Assembly: GCF_004752005.1 (NCBI RefSeq)
Contig: NZ_CP038493.1
Location: 434,001 to 498,000, forward strand
Direction of reading: 5' to 3'
DNA length: 64,000 nt
Source of the DNA: Thalassotalea sp. HSM 43
GTDB lineage: Bacteria > Pseudomonadota > Gammaproteobacteria > Enterobacterales > Alteromonadaceae
Position 1 is the stretch's first letter; every line of letters begins with the position of its first letter. A program made the position numbers and the translations under genes. Of the stretch, positions 53,957 to 63,161 are shown one piece after another. The notes beneath the pieces are model-generated. The model was not told the origin of the DNA, did not search any database, and saw only the letters and a program-made list of their open reading frames with translations.

Positions 53957-56341
53957 TTATGGTCTCGGTATTTCGATATCCAACATATAATGTTTTCCTG
54001 CCTCTATCGCCCTGAAAACATTGCTATTTAATAATACATTATTAATATGAACTCGTGTTTTCTTTACCTCAGCGCGGCGAATATTAAAGGTGAAATAAGC
54101 CCCTCTAAAATTTCGAGAACCGCTGCACAGGTTCCAAGCTTGCGGTAGGTTAGGATTGATTCGCAAACCATCGCCCTCACCTTTTAAACCACAAATATGC
54201 TCGATAAAACATCGATACACCCATGCGATAGTGCCAGTGTTTATTAATTGGCTTGAACGCCCTGTGTATTCTGGGTGCAATAAATAGGCACCGCGGTAGT
54301 AGTTGGGAATAAAATTAGGTAACTGTCCACGGATAAGCGCATCGTTTTCATCGGGGAGCATTTTTCGCAATACATCATACGCCATACTCGACTCGCCTAT
54401 TTGCAATAAACTATAGGCGTAAAACGCACTGGCATGATTATAAATGGAACCATTCTCAGCACTCCCCGGGAATTTTTGTGTAATGCGTCCAACGTCGTCA
54501 CGCATACCGGTATAGGCTGGAGCCAGCATCATCACCCCATAAGGCGTGTGTAATCGTTGCATCACTTCATGCAGCAAGGTAAAGCGTTTTGCTGGTGTTG
54601 CCGCACCAGATAATATAGCAAAGCTTTGCGGGTTGAGATAAATACTACCTTCAACATCGTTTTTGCAACCAAAAATAACACCAGCATCGGTTTTGCCTCG
54701 AGCATACCAACCGCCATCCCAAAATACTTTATTAACCGCCTTATTTATCGCCTGACTGGCGTATTCAAACTCGGCCAACTTACTGCTTGGGTATTCAGGC
54801 AGGTAGGTTTTACAGATATAACACCATGTTTTAATCGCATAACTTGTTGCAAGTGACAACCATGCCGATACCCCTTTACCCTTATAGCCGACCATATTCA
54901 TCGGGTCGCACCAATCGCCTTGGGCAATATAACTCAATCCTTGCTCGTCAGTGGCATCAAGTAGGTATTGCATCGCCAGTTCAACATGCTCTGCGAAACT
55001 GACGTTTTCGGCCGAATCGCCAAACGCCAAGCGCTGCTGCAAAATATCGCTATCATTGGTTTCATCGAGGTATACCTGCAGCGTCAATGGCAACCAAACA
55101 CAATGGTCTGCATGTGGTACCTGATTAATGTATTTCAATGTCGCATTTTGCTCGATTAAAATACCATCGGGCATACGACCATCGCGGTGTTGTTGGCTCA
55201 CCGCATGCAATAACGCTTTGCGAGTTTGCTCTGCGTTAATAAAAGCAATACCGATACTGTCTTGCAAGTAATTACGGGTTTGTGGGTCGGTGGTTAATCG
55301 TTGGCATTGATCATGATAAAAAATCTGTCTTGGCAGCCAGTTATTAACAAACTGGTTTAAGGCGTCATCCGGGCTATCGATAACAAAATGTTGTTGTGCT
55401 TGCTGCTGATAGGCTTGATAGCGCTCGCTGGCTTTACTAAAACCATCGGGATCATCAATGTATTTGGCTTTGATAGCCTCGATTTCGTCGGCATCTTTGG
55501 CTGGCCCAAACACCATTTTTACCGAAAAAACCTGTTTTTCATCAAGAACTTGTCGATATTGCAAGCAAGCCAAAGGAGTTTCATATATGGCTTCATCATT
55601 GGCTAATCGGGCTTTTTTTAAGGCGTCCGGCATCGATAAATGGCCATCACCTTCAAATTTTTGTTGATTGGCACAATAGCCATACGGCTTTTTCGATGTT
55701 AACAGATAGGTTTTGTCTTTTAGTTCTTGATTAGCAAAGTAATCATCAACCTTTTGATAAGGGGTAATAGACGTAGCGACGATGCCTTCTAATTCGTCTG
55801 CGTATTGTGCTTGTTGATTCATCCAGCTCATATAGCCGATTGAAAAATAGGGGTAAATACTTATTCTACGGGTTTTCTTCCCTAAGTTTTTCACCTCTAA
55901 GGTATACAGTTCACAAATATCTTCGCTGTCGATTTGTAAGGTCAGTAATACTTCGATACCGGATAAACGGTAACACCACTGAATCGATGACATGCCTTGG
56001 CGAAATCGGTAAAACTTGGCCTTTTGTCGACACGGTTGGTGTGGTGCCGAAAAAATTTCGCCAGTGTCTTCGTCTTTGATATAGACAAAACGGCCAGGTG
56101 CGTGGGCAAAGTACGGCATTTCCGGTTGCATAAAGGTCGTCGCTTCAATACTTGGACCGCGAGAATATTTGCCAGGCTCAGGTTGCATAAACTGCGCCTG
56201 CAAATAACCTTGGCAATTTGCCTGAACACTCAACTTTGGGTTAAACAAATAGGCCGATGCTAACGGCATTACCGTGGCATCTCGCAAGTTAATCGACGCT
56301 TGCTTTTGCTGAGATTGGAAATCAAAGTTCACTTTAGCCAT
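53957..56341 (-). CDS. GH94 glycoside phosphorylase, cellobionate-phosphorylase-like
   Basis: Cytoplasmic inverting phosphorylase, 794 residues, no signal peptide. Glycosyltransferase-36/GH94 layout: N-terminal beta-sandwich (1-290), helical linker, (alpha/alpha)6 barrel (330-730) and a C-terminal jelly-roll. The catalytic region is GDWCDPMNMVGYKGKG (475-490); cellobiose and chitobiose phosphorylases usually read GDWND there. Arg619 and Lys623 (GRITQK) lie before SAENGSIYNHAS. From memory, GDWCD and an RxxxK pair mark cellobionic acid phosphorylases, where the basic pair holds the gluconate carboxylate. Predicted reaction: glucosyl-gluconate + Pi to glucose 1-phosphate + gluconate. Eight-base overlap with the symporter gene upstream shows coupling. 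Confidence 0.86.
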   Translation of the reverse strand: MAKVNFDFQSQQKQASINLRDATVMPLASAYLFNPKLSVQANCQGYLQAQFMQPEPGKYSRGPSIEATTFMQPEMPYFAHAPGRFVYIKDEDTGEIFSAPHQPCRQKAKFYRFRQGMSSIQWCYRLSGIEVLLTLQIDSEDICELYTLEVKNLGKKTRRISIYPYFSIGYMSWMNQQAQYADELEGIVATSITPYQKVDDYFANQELKDKTYLLTSKKPYGYCANQQKFEGDGHLSMPDALKKARLANDEAIYETPLACLQYRQVLDEKQVFSVKMVFGPAKDADEIEAIKAKYIDDPDGFSKASERYQAYQQQAQQHFVIDSPDDALNQFVNNWLPRQIFYHDQCQRLTTDPQTRNYLQDSIGIAFINAEQTRKALLHAVSQQHRDGRMPDGILIEQNATLKYINQVPHADHCVWLPLTLQVYLDETNDSDILQQRLAFGDSAENVSFAEHVELAMQYLLDATDEQGLSYIAQGDWCDPMNMVGYKGKGVSAWLSLATSYAIKTWCYICKTYLPEYPSSKLAEFEYASQAINKAVNKVFWDGGWYARGKTDAGVIFGCKNDVEGSIYLNPQSFAILSGAATPAKRFTLLHEVMQRLHTPYGVMMLAPAYTGMRDDVGRITQKFPGSAENGSIYNHASAFYAYSLLQIGESSMAYDVLRKMLPDENDALIRGQLPNFIPNYYRGAYLLHPEYTGRSSQLINTGTIAWVYRCFIEHICGLKGEGDGLRINPNLPQAWNLCSGSRNFRGAYFTFNIRRAEVKKTRVHINNVLLNSNVFRAIEAGKHYMLDIEIPRP

Positions 56342-57743
56342 GTTGATTGCCTTCTCCAGCTAGGGGAATTGGGGGGTTATTATTGTCCATCGGGTTATTG
56401 TCGTTCGCCTTTCTCGTTTTTAGTTGTTGCTGGATATCCGTTAGCCGCTTTTCTGTGAGTGGGTAAATTTTGATTAATAGCACCGACAATAAGGCAAATA
56501 CTCCGGGGATCACCGTCATCAGCAACACAATACCGGCTTGCGATTCACTGCTTTGCTGTTGATTGGCGACGTAGCCAAGGGATGCCAGTAGATAACCAAT
56601 TAGCGCCCCCGCCAAAGCGCCGCCGAGTTTTTGTGAAAATGCCGCAGCAGAAAATATCATCGCCGTTGCACGACGGCCGTTTTTCCATTCAGAATAATCT
56701 GCTGAATCGGCATACATTGAAAACACCAATGGCGATTTAGGCCCCAAACAAAAACCAATAATAATCTGGCACGCATACATCAGGCCGATGGCGTCTTTTG
56801 GAATAAAATAGAAAGCCATCGAAAATGCGCTGACTAAGGTCATTAAAATCAACAACAACACTTTTTTATCAAGATAGCGGCACATAAAGGGTGTCGCAGC
56901 CGCCCCGCAGGCCAATGCCAATAGGTAAACCATAGAAAAGCTACCGATCAGATCTTCTCGTTCGACAAAATACTTAAAGTAAAAGGTACCGGTGCTGGCT
57001 CGTAATGAAATGGTCATCATGATGATAAGCGCCAAAGCAAACAACACCAGCCAAGGCTTGTTTGAACCCAGATCGCGAATATCTTGCCAGACACTGCTTT
57101 GTTGGTTCTGCGGTGGTGCTATGCGCTCACGACAACTGCGAAATGTGAACCAAAATAATATTGCGGCGATGACACCGTATAACGCCATCGTTAATTGCCA
57201 GCCCAGGGCCTCATCACCAGCGCCTAACATAATCACCAACTCTGGGGTGATATAAGCAACTAAAGAACCACCAGAAAACGCACCGATAAAACGAAAACTT
57301 GTCAACGATGTTCTGTCTTTACTGTCATCGGTGATAACACCAAGTAACGCACCATAAGGAACGTTAATAAAGGTATAGGCTAACATCATGAATATATACG
57401 TTGCATACGCCCAAACCACTTTACCTGAATCTGAGACATCAGGAACGGTGAAGGTTAATACCCCGGCTGCAGCGATAGGTAAGATGCCCCACAGCAAATA
57501 CGGTTTAAATTTCCCCCAGCGTGTTTGCGTCCTATCGGCGATTGCGCCCATGATAGGGTCAGAAAAGGCATCAATTAAGCGGGTAACCAACATCATGGTG
57601 CCCACAGTTGCTGCCGGCAAACCAAACACATCGGTATAAAAAATAAAGAGGAATACATCGAATACGCGCCAATAGAAATTGGAAGCTACATCGCCTAACG
57701 CATATCCGGCTTTTTCATTGAAGGATAATTTTGTGGTACTCAA
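56334..57743 (-). CDS. GPH-family (MFS) glycoside:cation symporter
   Basis: Inner-membrane sugar transporter of the glycoside-pentoside-hexuronide family, 469 residues, about 12 transmembrane helices. Family marks: YALGDVASNFYWRV (residues 13-26), the MelB-type motif RLIDAFSDPIMGAIADRTQTRWGKFKPY (first half at 50-68, second at 69-78), and FINVPYGALLGVITDD (near 123-138). It is the first gene of the minus-strand operon and overlaps the GH94 start by eight bases. It probably imports the disaccharide phosphorolysed by GH94. A -10/-35 pair and a LacI-type operator lie 190-235 bases upstream. Confidence 0.9.
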   Translation of the reverse strand: MSTTKLSFNEKAGYALGDVASNFYWRVFDVFLFIFYTDVFGLPAATVGTMMLVTRLIDAFSDPIMGAIADRTQTRWGKFKPYLLWGILPIAAAGVLTFTVPDVSDSGKVVWAYATYIFMMLAYTFINVPYGALLGVITDDSKDRTSLTSFRFIGAFSGGSLVAYITPELVIMLGAGDEALGWQLTMALYGVIAAILFWFTFRSCRERIAPPQNQQSSVWQDIRDLGSNKPWLVLFALALIIMMTISLRASTGTFYFKYFVEREDLIGSFSMVYLLALACGAAATPFMCRYLDKKVLLLILMTLVSAFSMAFYFIPKDAIGLMYACQIIIGFCLGPKSPLVFSMYADSADYSEWKNGRRATAMIFSAAAFSQKLGGALAGALIGYLLASLGYVANQQQSSESQAGIVLLMTVIPGVFALLSVLLIKIYPLTEKRLTDIQQQLKTRKANDNNPMDNNNPPIPLAGEGNQHG

Positions 57744-57931
57744 GCTAGATCCTTTTTAATGTCATAGCTCTTAAAATATTGCTGTTTTGGCCATCGCCAA
57801 AGCAATAGAGCAAAGGAATTATTATTGTTATTTATGTGACTTCTAACCGGCTACTTGATCTTCAACTTTTATAGCGGGTACCACCAAAGTCTATTTTTAA
57901 AGCACTTTTTGCTGACATTTCAGCCACCTCA

Positions 57932-57945
57932 TGTAAGCGCTTTCA
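57932..57945. promoter_or_regulatory. LacI/GalR-type operator O1, symporter side
   Basis: TGTAAGCGCTTTCA, a near-perfect inverted repeat about the central CG typical of LacI-family sites. It begins four bases downstream of the -10 box of the minus-strand symporter promoter, so a bound repressor would cover the transcription start. Confidence 0.88.
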
Positions 57946-57949
57946 CAAA

Positions 57950-57978
57950 AATATACGTTCTCAAGTAAAATATTGCAA
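57950..57978 (-). promoter_or_regulatory. sigma70-type promoter of the symporter-GH94 operon
   Basis: On the minus strand: TTGCAA (57978-57973), exactly 17 bases, TATATT (57955-57950). Operator O1 follows immediately. This mirrors the arrangement on the receptor side. Confidence 0.6.
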
Positions 57979-58163
57979 GAGTAGCGATTACGTTTTAGTT
58001 ACAACTGTGCAATATTTGTCTGCCCCTCAAAAAAACACTGTAGACCTTTAAAAATAACAAAAAGTCATGTCTGGCGGCGCACTTAGTTAATATCCCACAA
58101 AATCAACGCACGCTAATAACCGTCTAGGTTTGCGCAAATTGTAACCAACTTGTAAAAAAATAG

Positions 58164-58192
58164 TTGATCTACTATCTTAATTATTCTAATTT
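58164..58192 (+). promoter_or_regulatory. sigma70-type promoter of the TonB-receptor gene
   Basis: TTGATC (58164-58169), exactly 17 bases, TAATTT (58187-58192). Operator O2 starts two bases after the -10 box, overlapping the expected +1. Confidence 0.58.
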
Positions 58193-58194
58193 AG

Positions 58195-58208
58195 TGTAAG
58201 CGCTTTCA
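58195..58208. promoter_or_regulatory. LacI/GalR-type operator O2, receptor side
   Basis: TGTAAGCGCTTTCA, identical over 14 bases to O1 in the same orientation, placed over the predicted start of the receptor transcript. Confidence 0.88.
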
Positions 58209-58249
58209 AATTTATTACACCATCCAAAAGCGAGATCGGAAACATTAAA

Positions 58250-58263
58250 TGTAAGCGCTTACA
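58250..58263. promoter_or_regulatory. LacI/GalR-type operator O3, receptor leader
   Basis: TGTAAGCGCTTACA, a perfect palindrome and the best match of the three, 46 bases upstream of the receptor ATG. Centre-to-centre distance from O2 is 55 bases, about five helical turns, compatible with cooperative binding or a roadblock. Confidence 0.9.
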
Positions 58264-58308
58264 AAAATAATCATTACAAATGATAATAAATTAACCGAGG
58301 GAAATTTA

Positions 58309-61300
58309 ATGAAGTCTTACAAGTTCAACAAAACAAAGTTGGCCTCTAGCCTTTCTTTGATTTTGGGTGCTTCTGTTGTACTTCCTGCACATGGGGAAGA
58401 AGAATCAGCCGTCGAGGAAGACGTAGAGGTTATTGAGGTCACGGGTATACGTGGCTCACTAACCAAAGCAATGGATATCAAGCGCTCTAGCTCTGGTATC
58501 GTTGACGCCATCAATGCCGAGGATATCGGTAAGTTCCCAGACTCTAACCTAGCAGAATCGTTACAACGTATCTCTGGTGTTGCTATTGACCGTGACAACG
58601 GTGAAGGTAGCCAAGTTACTGTTCGTGGTTTTGGTCCGGATCGTAACCTAGTGTTACTAAATGGTCGTCAAATGCCAACTACGACCGGTGGTCGTTCATT
58701 TGATTTTGATAACATCGCGTCTGAGCTTGTATCTGGTGCTGAAGTATACAAAACAAGTGAAGCATCTATTGCAACCGGTGGTATCGGTGCAACCATTAAC
58801 ATCCTAACTCACCGTCCATTAAACAAGCCTGGTATGACGGCGACGTTCGCGGTTAAAGGTATGGATGATTCGTCTGCAGATGATGGTGATATCACACCAG
58901 AAATGTCAGGTTTGTATTCAAACACCTTTATGGATGACAAGTTTGGTATTTCAATCTCTGGTAGCTATTCAGAGCGTGAAAGTGGTAACCAACAAGCAAT
59001 GGTTGGTACCGGCTGGCGTACATTCCCAGCACGTATTAACCAAGATTGGAGTGGCTCAAACGCTGGTTGGGGTGGTGTTCCATACGAGAACCAAGTAAAC
59101 CGTCCAGATCCAGCTGGTGATGCAAACTACTCTGTACCACAAACAACAATTTATCGTTTTGAAGAACAACAACGTGAGCGTATTAACGGTCAGTTGGTGT
59201 TGCAATACGCACCAAACGATAACATGACATTTACCCTTGATTACACTCATATGAGCAACGAAGTTGATCGTCAGTTCAATGAGGTATCAGCTTGGTTTAC
59301 ATTCGCTCCTTCTGAGAACGTTTGGACCGATGGCGACGTATCTTCACCGTTATTCTATGAAGAAGATTACGCAGCTAACGGTATCGGTAACCAAGATTTA
59401 TCAATGGCGACCGGTGACTCTGCAACCAAAGCTGAATCTGATTCAATCGGTTTTAACTTTGCATGGCAAGTTAACGACAGCTTATGGTTAGAAGTGGATC
59501 ACCACTCGTCTGACGCTGAAGAAACGCCAAACAGCCCATACGGTAGCTCAAATACCTTATCAACTGCGGCATTTATACGTGAACAAGCGGCAACTGACTT
59601 TACTCGCGACCTTCCTATCTTGGCGGTACGTGGTTCAAGTACAGTAACGAAAGCCGATTACCTTGTTACCGGTTCATTCTTCCGTAACGATGATAACCGC
59701 GCAGAAATCGATCAAACCCAATTTAACGGTAAGTTAGAGCTTGACGAGTTTGGTAGCATTGATTTTGGTGCGAGCTACATGAAAGCTGAAAAACACAACC
59801 GCGCCGTTCAAGTTCAACGTAACGACTGGGGTGGTGTAGGTGCTGCTGGTGACTTAGCGGATATCGCAGGTGCCACTGAAGGTGTACACAGCAAGTTTGA
59901 TGACGTAGACGGTGGTGACTTTAAAGATCATCCTGACGGTCCTGACGATTATGAAATCGTTGACTACTACTTTGCTTGGGATTTCGATGACCTACGTAGT
60001 TATGCTGAAGCAAACTACACGCCTGACAACCTAAGTGGCCTAGTTGGTGATTGTGGTACTCAATTCTGTGCCTCAACAGATTATGCGGCCGATACTGACC
60101 GTTTCGTTGAAGAAGAAGTAACCGCATTCTACCTACAATGGAACTACGAAGGTGAAATCGGCGATATGCCATACGATATTCACATCGGTGTTCGTTACGA
60201 AGAAACTGAAGTTGACTCGAAATCTGTAGTACCAGTATACGATGGTGCTAATTGGGAAGGTGATACCGAGATTGTACTACAACAATCTGGTCAAGAAGCA
60301 CTTAGCCGTTCTGGTGAGTACGATCACACCTTACCGAATATCAACTTTAACCTAGAAGTTACTGAAGAGATCATCTTCCGTGCAGCCTACAGTGAAACCA
60401 TTGGTCGACCTTGGTATGGCGACATTCAAGGTGGTACAACCGTTGGTACACAGTTTAACAAAGGTGGCGCAAGCGGTAGCTCGGGTAACCCTAGCTTAGA
60501 ACCACTTGAATCAGATAACTATGACCTTTCACTTGAATGGTACTACGATGAGTCAAGTTATGCGGCTATCGGTTACTTCAGAAAAGACGTAACCAACTGG
60601 ATCACCAATGGTCAAATAAGAGAAAACTTATTTAACATTGATAACCCAGTAGATGGTCCTAAATACAATGAAGCTGTAGCCGCTGTTGGTGGTGATGCAG
60701 GTCAGCAACGTCAATGGATTTACGACAACTACGGCGATCGCCCAGAAGTGTACATGCAAGACGGTAAACTTATCATTGAAGGTGTTGAAGAAGACAACGA
60801 AGTTGAATTCTTAATCAACGTTCCGGTAAATGATAGCGTTGAAAATGAATTTGACGGTTTCGAATTCGCTGTTCAACACGTTTTCTGGGATACCGGTTTC
60901 GGTATGTTTGCCAACTACACTATGGTTGATGCTGGTGACGATTACGACAACCGTATCATTACCGGTGGTGATTACGACAATACCGATGTATATGGTTCGA
61001 ATGACCAAGTACAAGAAGGTATTTCTGATACCGCCAACCTTGTACTTTTCTATGAAAACTACGGTATTTCAGCACGTTTAGCCTATAACTGGCGTGATGA
61101 TTACTTAGAAAGTAAAGGTAATGACACCGGTGCTAACCCAACATTCGTTGAAGAGTACGAGCAAATCGACTTTAACGTCAGCTATGAATTTGCCAACATT
61201 GAAGGTCTAGCGGTCTTCTTCGAAGGTATTAACATTACTGATGAATATCGTCGTAAGCACGGTCGTAGCAAGTACCAAGTAATGAACGTAGCCCAACAGG

Positions 61301-61338
61301 GTGCACGTTACAGCTTAGGTGCACGTTACACCTTCTAA
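58309..61338 (+). CDS. TonB-dependent receptor, proteobacterial carbohydrate type
   Basis: Outer-membrane active transporter, 1009 residues. Signal peptide at 1-29 (SLILGASVVLPAHG). The TonB box lies in EDVEVIEVTGIRGSL (near 37-51). The plug domain (55-180) includes FPDSNLAESLQRISGVAIDR and VTVRGFGPDRNLVLLNGRQMP. A 22-strand barrel follows, with aromatic-rich strands ending in YSLGARYTF, the C-terminal Phe needed for Bam assembly. The size and plug resemble receptors of sugar loci in Caulobacter, Xanthomonas and Alteromonadales rather than siderophore receptors. Under operators O2 and O3. Predicted substrate: the oligosaccharide processed by the divergent operon. A good ribosome binding site (GAGGG) precedes the ATG. 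Confidence 0.95.
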   Translation: MKSYKFNKTKLASSLSLILGASVVLPAHGEEESAVEEDVEVIEVTGIRGSLTKAMDIKRSSSGIVDAINAEDIGKFPDSNLAESLQRISGVAIDRDNGEGSQVTVRGFGPDRNLVLLNGRQMPTTTGGRSFDFDNIASELVSGAEVYKTSEASIATGGIGATINILTHRPLNKPGMTATFAVKGMDDSSADDGDITPEMSGLYSNTFMDDKFGISISGSYSERESGNQQAMVGTGWRTFPARINQDWSGSNAGWGGVPYENQVNRPDPAGDANYSVPQTTIYRFEEQQRERINGQLVLQYAPNDNMTFTLDYTHMSNEVDRQFNEVSAWFTFAPSENVWTDGDVSSPLFYEEDYAANGIGNQDLSMATGDSATKAESDSIGFNFAWQVNDSLWLEVDHHSSDAEETPNSPYGSSNTLSTAAFIREQAATDFTRDLPILAVRGSSTVTKADYLVTGSFFRNDDNRAEIDQTQFNGKLELDEFGSIDFGASYMKAEKHNRAVQVQRNDWGGVGAAGDLADIAGATEGVHSKFDDVDGGDFKDHPDGPDDYEIVDYYFAWDFDDLRSYAEANYTPDNLSGLVGDCGTQFCASTDYAADTDRFVEEEVTAFYLQWNYEGEIGDMPYDIHIGVRYEETEVDSKSVVPVYDGANWEGDTEIVLQQSGQEALSRSGEYDHTLPNINFNLEVTEEIIFRAAYSETIGRPWYGDIQGGTTVGTQFNKGGASGSSGNPSLEPLESDNYDLSLEWYYDESSYAAIGYFRKDVTNWITNGQIRENLFNIDNPVDGPKYNEAVAAVGGDAGQQRQWIYDNYGDRPEVYMQDGKLIIEGVEEDNEVEFLINVPVNDSVENEFDGFEFAVQHVFWDTGFGMFANYTMVDAGDDYDNRIITGGDYDNTDVYGSNDQVQEGISDTANLVLFYENYGISARLAYNWRDDYLESKGNDTGANPTFVEEYEQIDFNVSYEFANIEGLAVFFEGINITDEYRRKHGRSKYQVMNVAQQGARYSLGARYTF

Positions 61339-61360
61339 ACGAATCGTTTAGGTAATACAT

Positions 61361-61398
61361 GAAAGCCGCAGGAGACTCTCCCCTTCTCGCGGCTTTCA
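61361..61398 (+). terminator. hairpin after the TonB-receptor gene
   Basis: A 9-bp stem GAAAGCCGC / GCGGCTTTC with a 20-base loop, followed by ATTTCC rather than a clean T-run. It may be a leaky terminator that lowers expression of the halogenase-SapC genes relative to the receptor, or a 3'-end stabilising hairpin. Confidence 0.6.
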
Positions 61399-61570
61399 TT
61401 TCCTCTAAAGCAATATTTTTATAACAAAAATTTTACTAAAGTGTTCGATTTTAGTGCCCTAATAGAGACAATTTCCTGACTAGGTATATTGTCACTGGAT
61501 TGGCAACTTTAAAGTCGATATAGTGACAAAGACGTCGAGTGCTTTACTAAGGTTTTTAATAAAAGGCAGT

Positions 61571-63124
61571 ATGAACCAATCTATTAAACATATCGTCATT
61601 ATTGGCGGCGGCAGCGCCGGTTGGCTAAGTGCTGGGATTATCGCTAGTGAGCATAAAACCGCAGCTGACAATGGCGTGCAAATTACCCTAGTTGAATCAC
61701 CTGATGTGCAAACCATTGGTGTTGGCGAAGGCACTTGGCCGTCGATGCGTCAGACCTTAAAAAAAATGGGAATTAGCGAGACCGAATTTGTCCTCAATTG
61801 TGACGCCAGCTTTAAGCAAGCGTCGGAATTTCGAAATTGGACACATGGCAATGGTGATAGCTACTTTCATCCTTTTACCATGCCCGCGGGTTATCATGAA
61901 ACGAACATTGCCGATTTTTGGCAACAGCACCGACAGCAAGTCAGTTTTGCCGATGCCACCACCAGTCAAAGTCATATTTGTCGCAATGGCTTAGCGCCAA
62001 AACAAATTTCGACCCCTGAGTACTCGTTTAACGTCAATTACGGTTATCACCTTGATGCCGGTAAATTCTCAACCTTTTTACAAAAGCATTGTTGTAGCAA
62101 ACTTGGCGTAAGTCATGTACTTGATCATGTTGTTAAAATAAACAGCCATGAAAATGGTGACATTAAGTCGGTATCAACGCGACAACATGGCGATATCGAA
62201 GCAGATTTATTTATTGATTGTACTGGCTTTAAATCCTTGTTACTTGGTGAGCATTACGGCATTGATTTTATCAGTCAAAAGCATGTGTTGTTTAACGATA
62301 GAGCCCTTGCGGTACAAGTGCCTTATGCAAACGATAACGAACCGATTGCATCACATACGATATCAACCGCGCAAAGTTGTGGCTGGATTTGGGATATCGG
62401 CCTACCGTCAAGACGCGGTATTGGCCATGTTTATTCAAGTGCGCACATCAGTGACGATGCCGCGGCTGCGCAGCTGCGCGAGTATATTCGCCCAGCGCTT
62501 GGCAATAAAGCCGACGATGTTGCCTTACGCCACATTAAGATAAACCCAGGTTATCGACAAAAATTTTGGCATAAAAACTGTGTCGCTATAGGTATGTCTG
62601 CGGGGTTTATCGAGCCTTTAGAAGCCTCCGCTCTGGCGTTAATTGAACTGTCGGCGAAGATGATTGCTGAGCAACTGCCCGCCAATAGACAGGTCATGGA
62701 TATTACCGCGAAACGTTTTAATACCAAGTTCAATCATCGTTGGCAGCGCATTATTGAGTTTTTAAAACTGCACTATATCTTGTCACAACGAGACGACAGT
62801 CAATATTGGCGAGATAACCGCAGCGCAGAATCGATACCAGAGCACCTGCAAGAATTAATGCAACTGTGGCAATACCAGTCACCTTATGGTTATGATAGTG
62901 ATCACAGTGATGATTTGTTCCCTGCAGCCAGCTTTCAATTTGTGTTATATGGCATGGGCTTTGAGACACAATTACCAAATAGACAAAAACGCCATGACAA
63001 AAGTGACATGGCCAATACGTTTTTTAACGACAATATAAAACAAACACAGCAATTGATGCGTTCCTTAGGAAGCAATCGAGAGCTCATTAACAAAATTAAG
63101 AAGTACGGTTTCGCCAAACTCTAA
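61571..63124 (+). CDS. flavin-dependent tryptophan-halogenase-family protein
   Basis: A 517-residue FAD-binding protein of the tryptophan halogenase family. Start at MNQSIKHIVIIGGGSAGWLS is standard; a longer in-frame start adds 16 residues. GGGSAGW (residues 12-18) binds FAD. Lys82 in SFKQASEFRNW and Glu348 in SAGFIEPLEAS align with the catalytic Lys79 and Glu346 of PrnA. The WxWxIP motif reads GWIWDIGLPS (271-280), a variant with Gly where Pro is expected. The real substrate is unknown; related proteins are typically encoded beside TonB receptors with SapC and cupin genes. No flavin reductase is adjacent. SapC follows 37 bases later. Confidence 0.88.
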   Translation: MNQSIKHIVIIGGGSAGWLSAGIIASEHKTAADNGVQITLVESPDVQTIGVGEGTWPSMRQTLKKMGISETEFVLNCDASFKQASEFRNWTHGNGDSYFHPFTMPAGYHETNIADFWQQHRQQVSFADATTSQSHICRNGLAPKQISTPEYSFNVNYGYHLDAGKFSTFLQKHCCSKLGVSHVLDHVVKINSHENGDIKSVSTRQHGDIEADLFIDCTGFKSLLLGEHYGIDFISQKHVLFNDRALAVQVPYANDNEPIASHTISTAQSCGWIWDIGLPSRRGIGHVYSSAHISDDAAAAQLREYIRPALGNKADDVALRHIKINPGYRQKFWHKNCVAIGMSAGFIEPLEASALALIELSAKMIAEQLPANRQVMDITAKRFNTKFNHRWQRIIEFLKLHYILSQRDDSQYWRDNRSAESIPEHLQELMQLWQYQSPYGYDSDHSDDLFPAASFQFVLYGMGFETQLPNRQKRHDKSDMANTFFNDNIKQTQQLMRSLGSNRELINKIKKYGFAKL

Positions 63125-63161
63125 TTATTAAGAAAACCGTCAATTTTACTGGGAGAACACC

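Larger units (their letters stand above)
57744..58308. other. divergent regulatory region of the sugar locus
   Basis: About 565 bases between the divergent symporter and TonB-receptor genes. It holds two promoters and three LacI-type operators, entered separately. I see no open frame, RNA gene or repeat in the rest. The leaders are long: about 200 bases before the symporter ATG and 110 before the receptor ATG. Confidence 0.7.

Noticed and set aside
58309-61338. Siderophore receptor
   Set aside because: Plug sequence, size and the neighbouring glycoside enzymes fit a carbohydrate receptor; no iron-regulated box or siderophore gene is seen.
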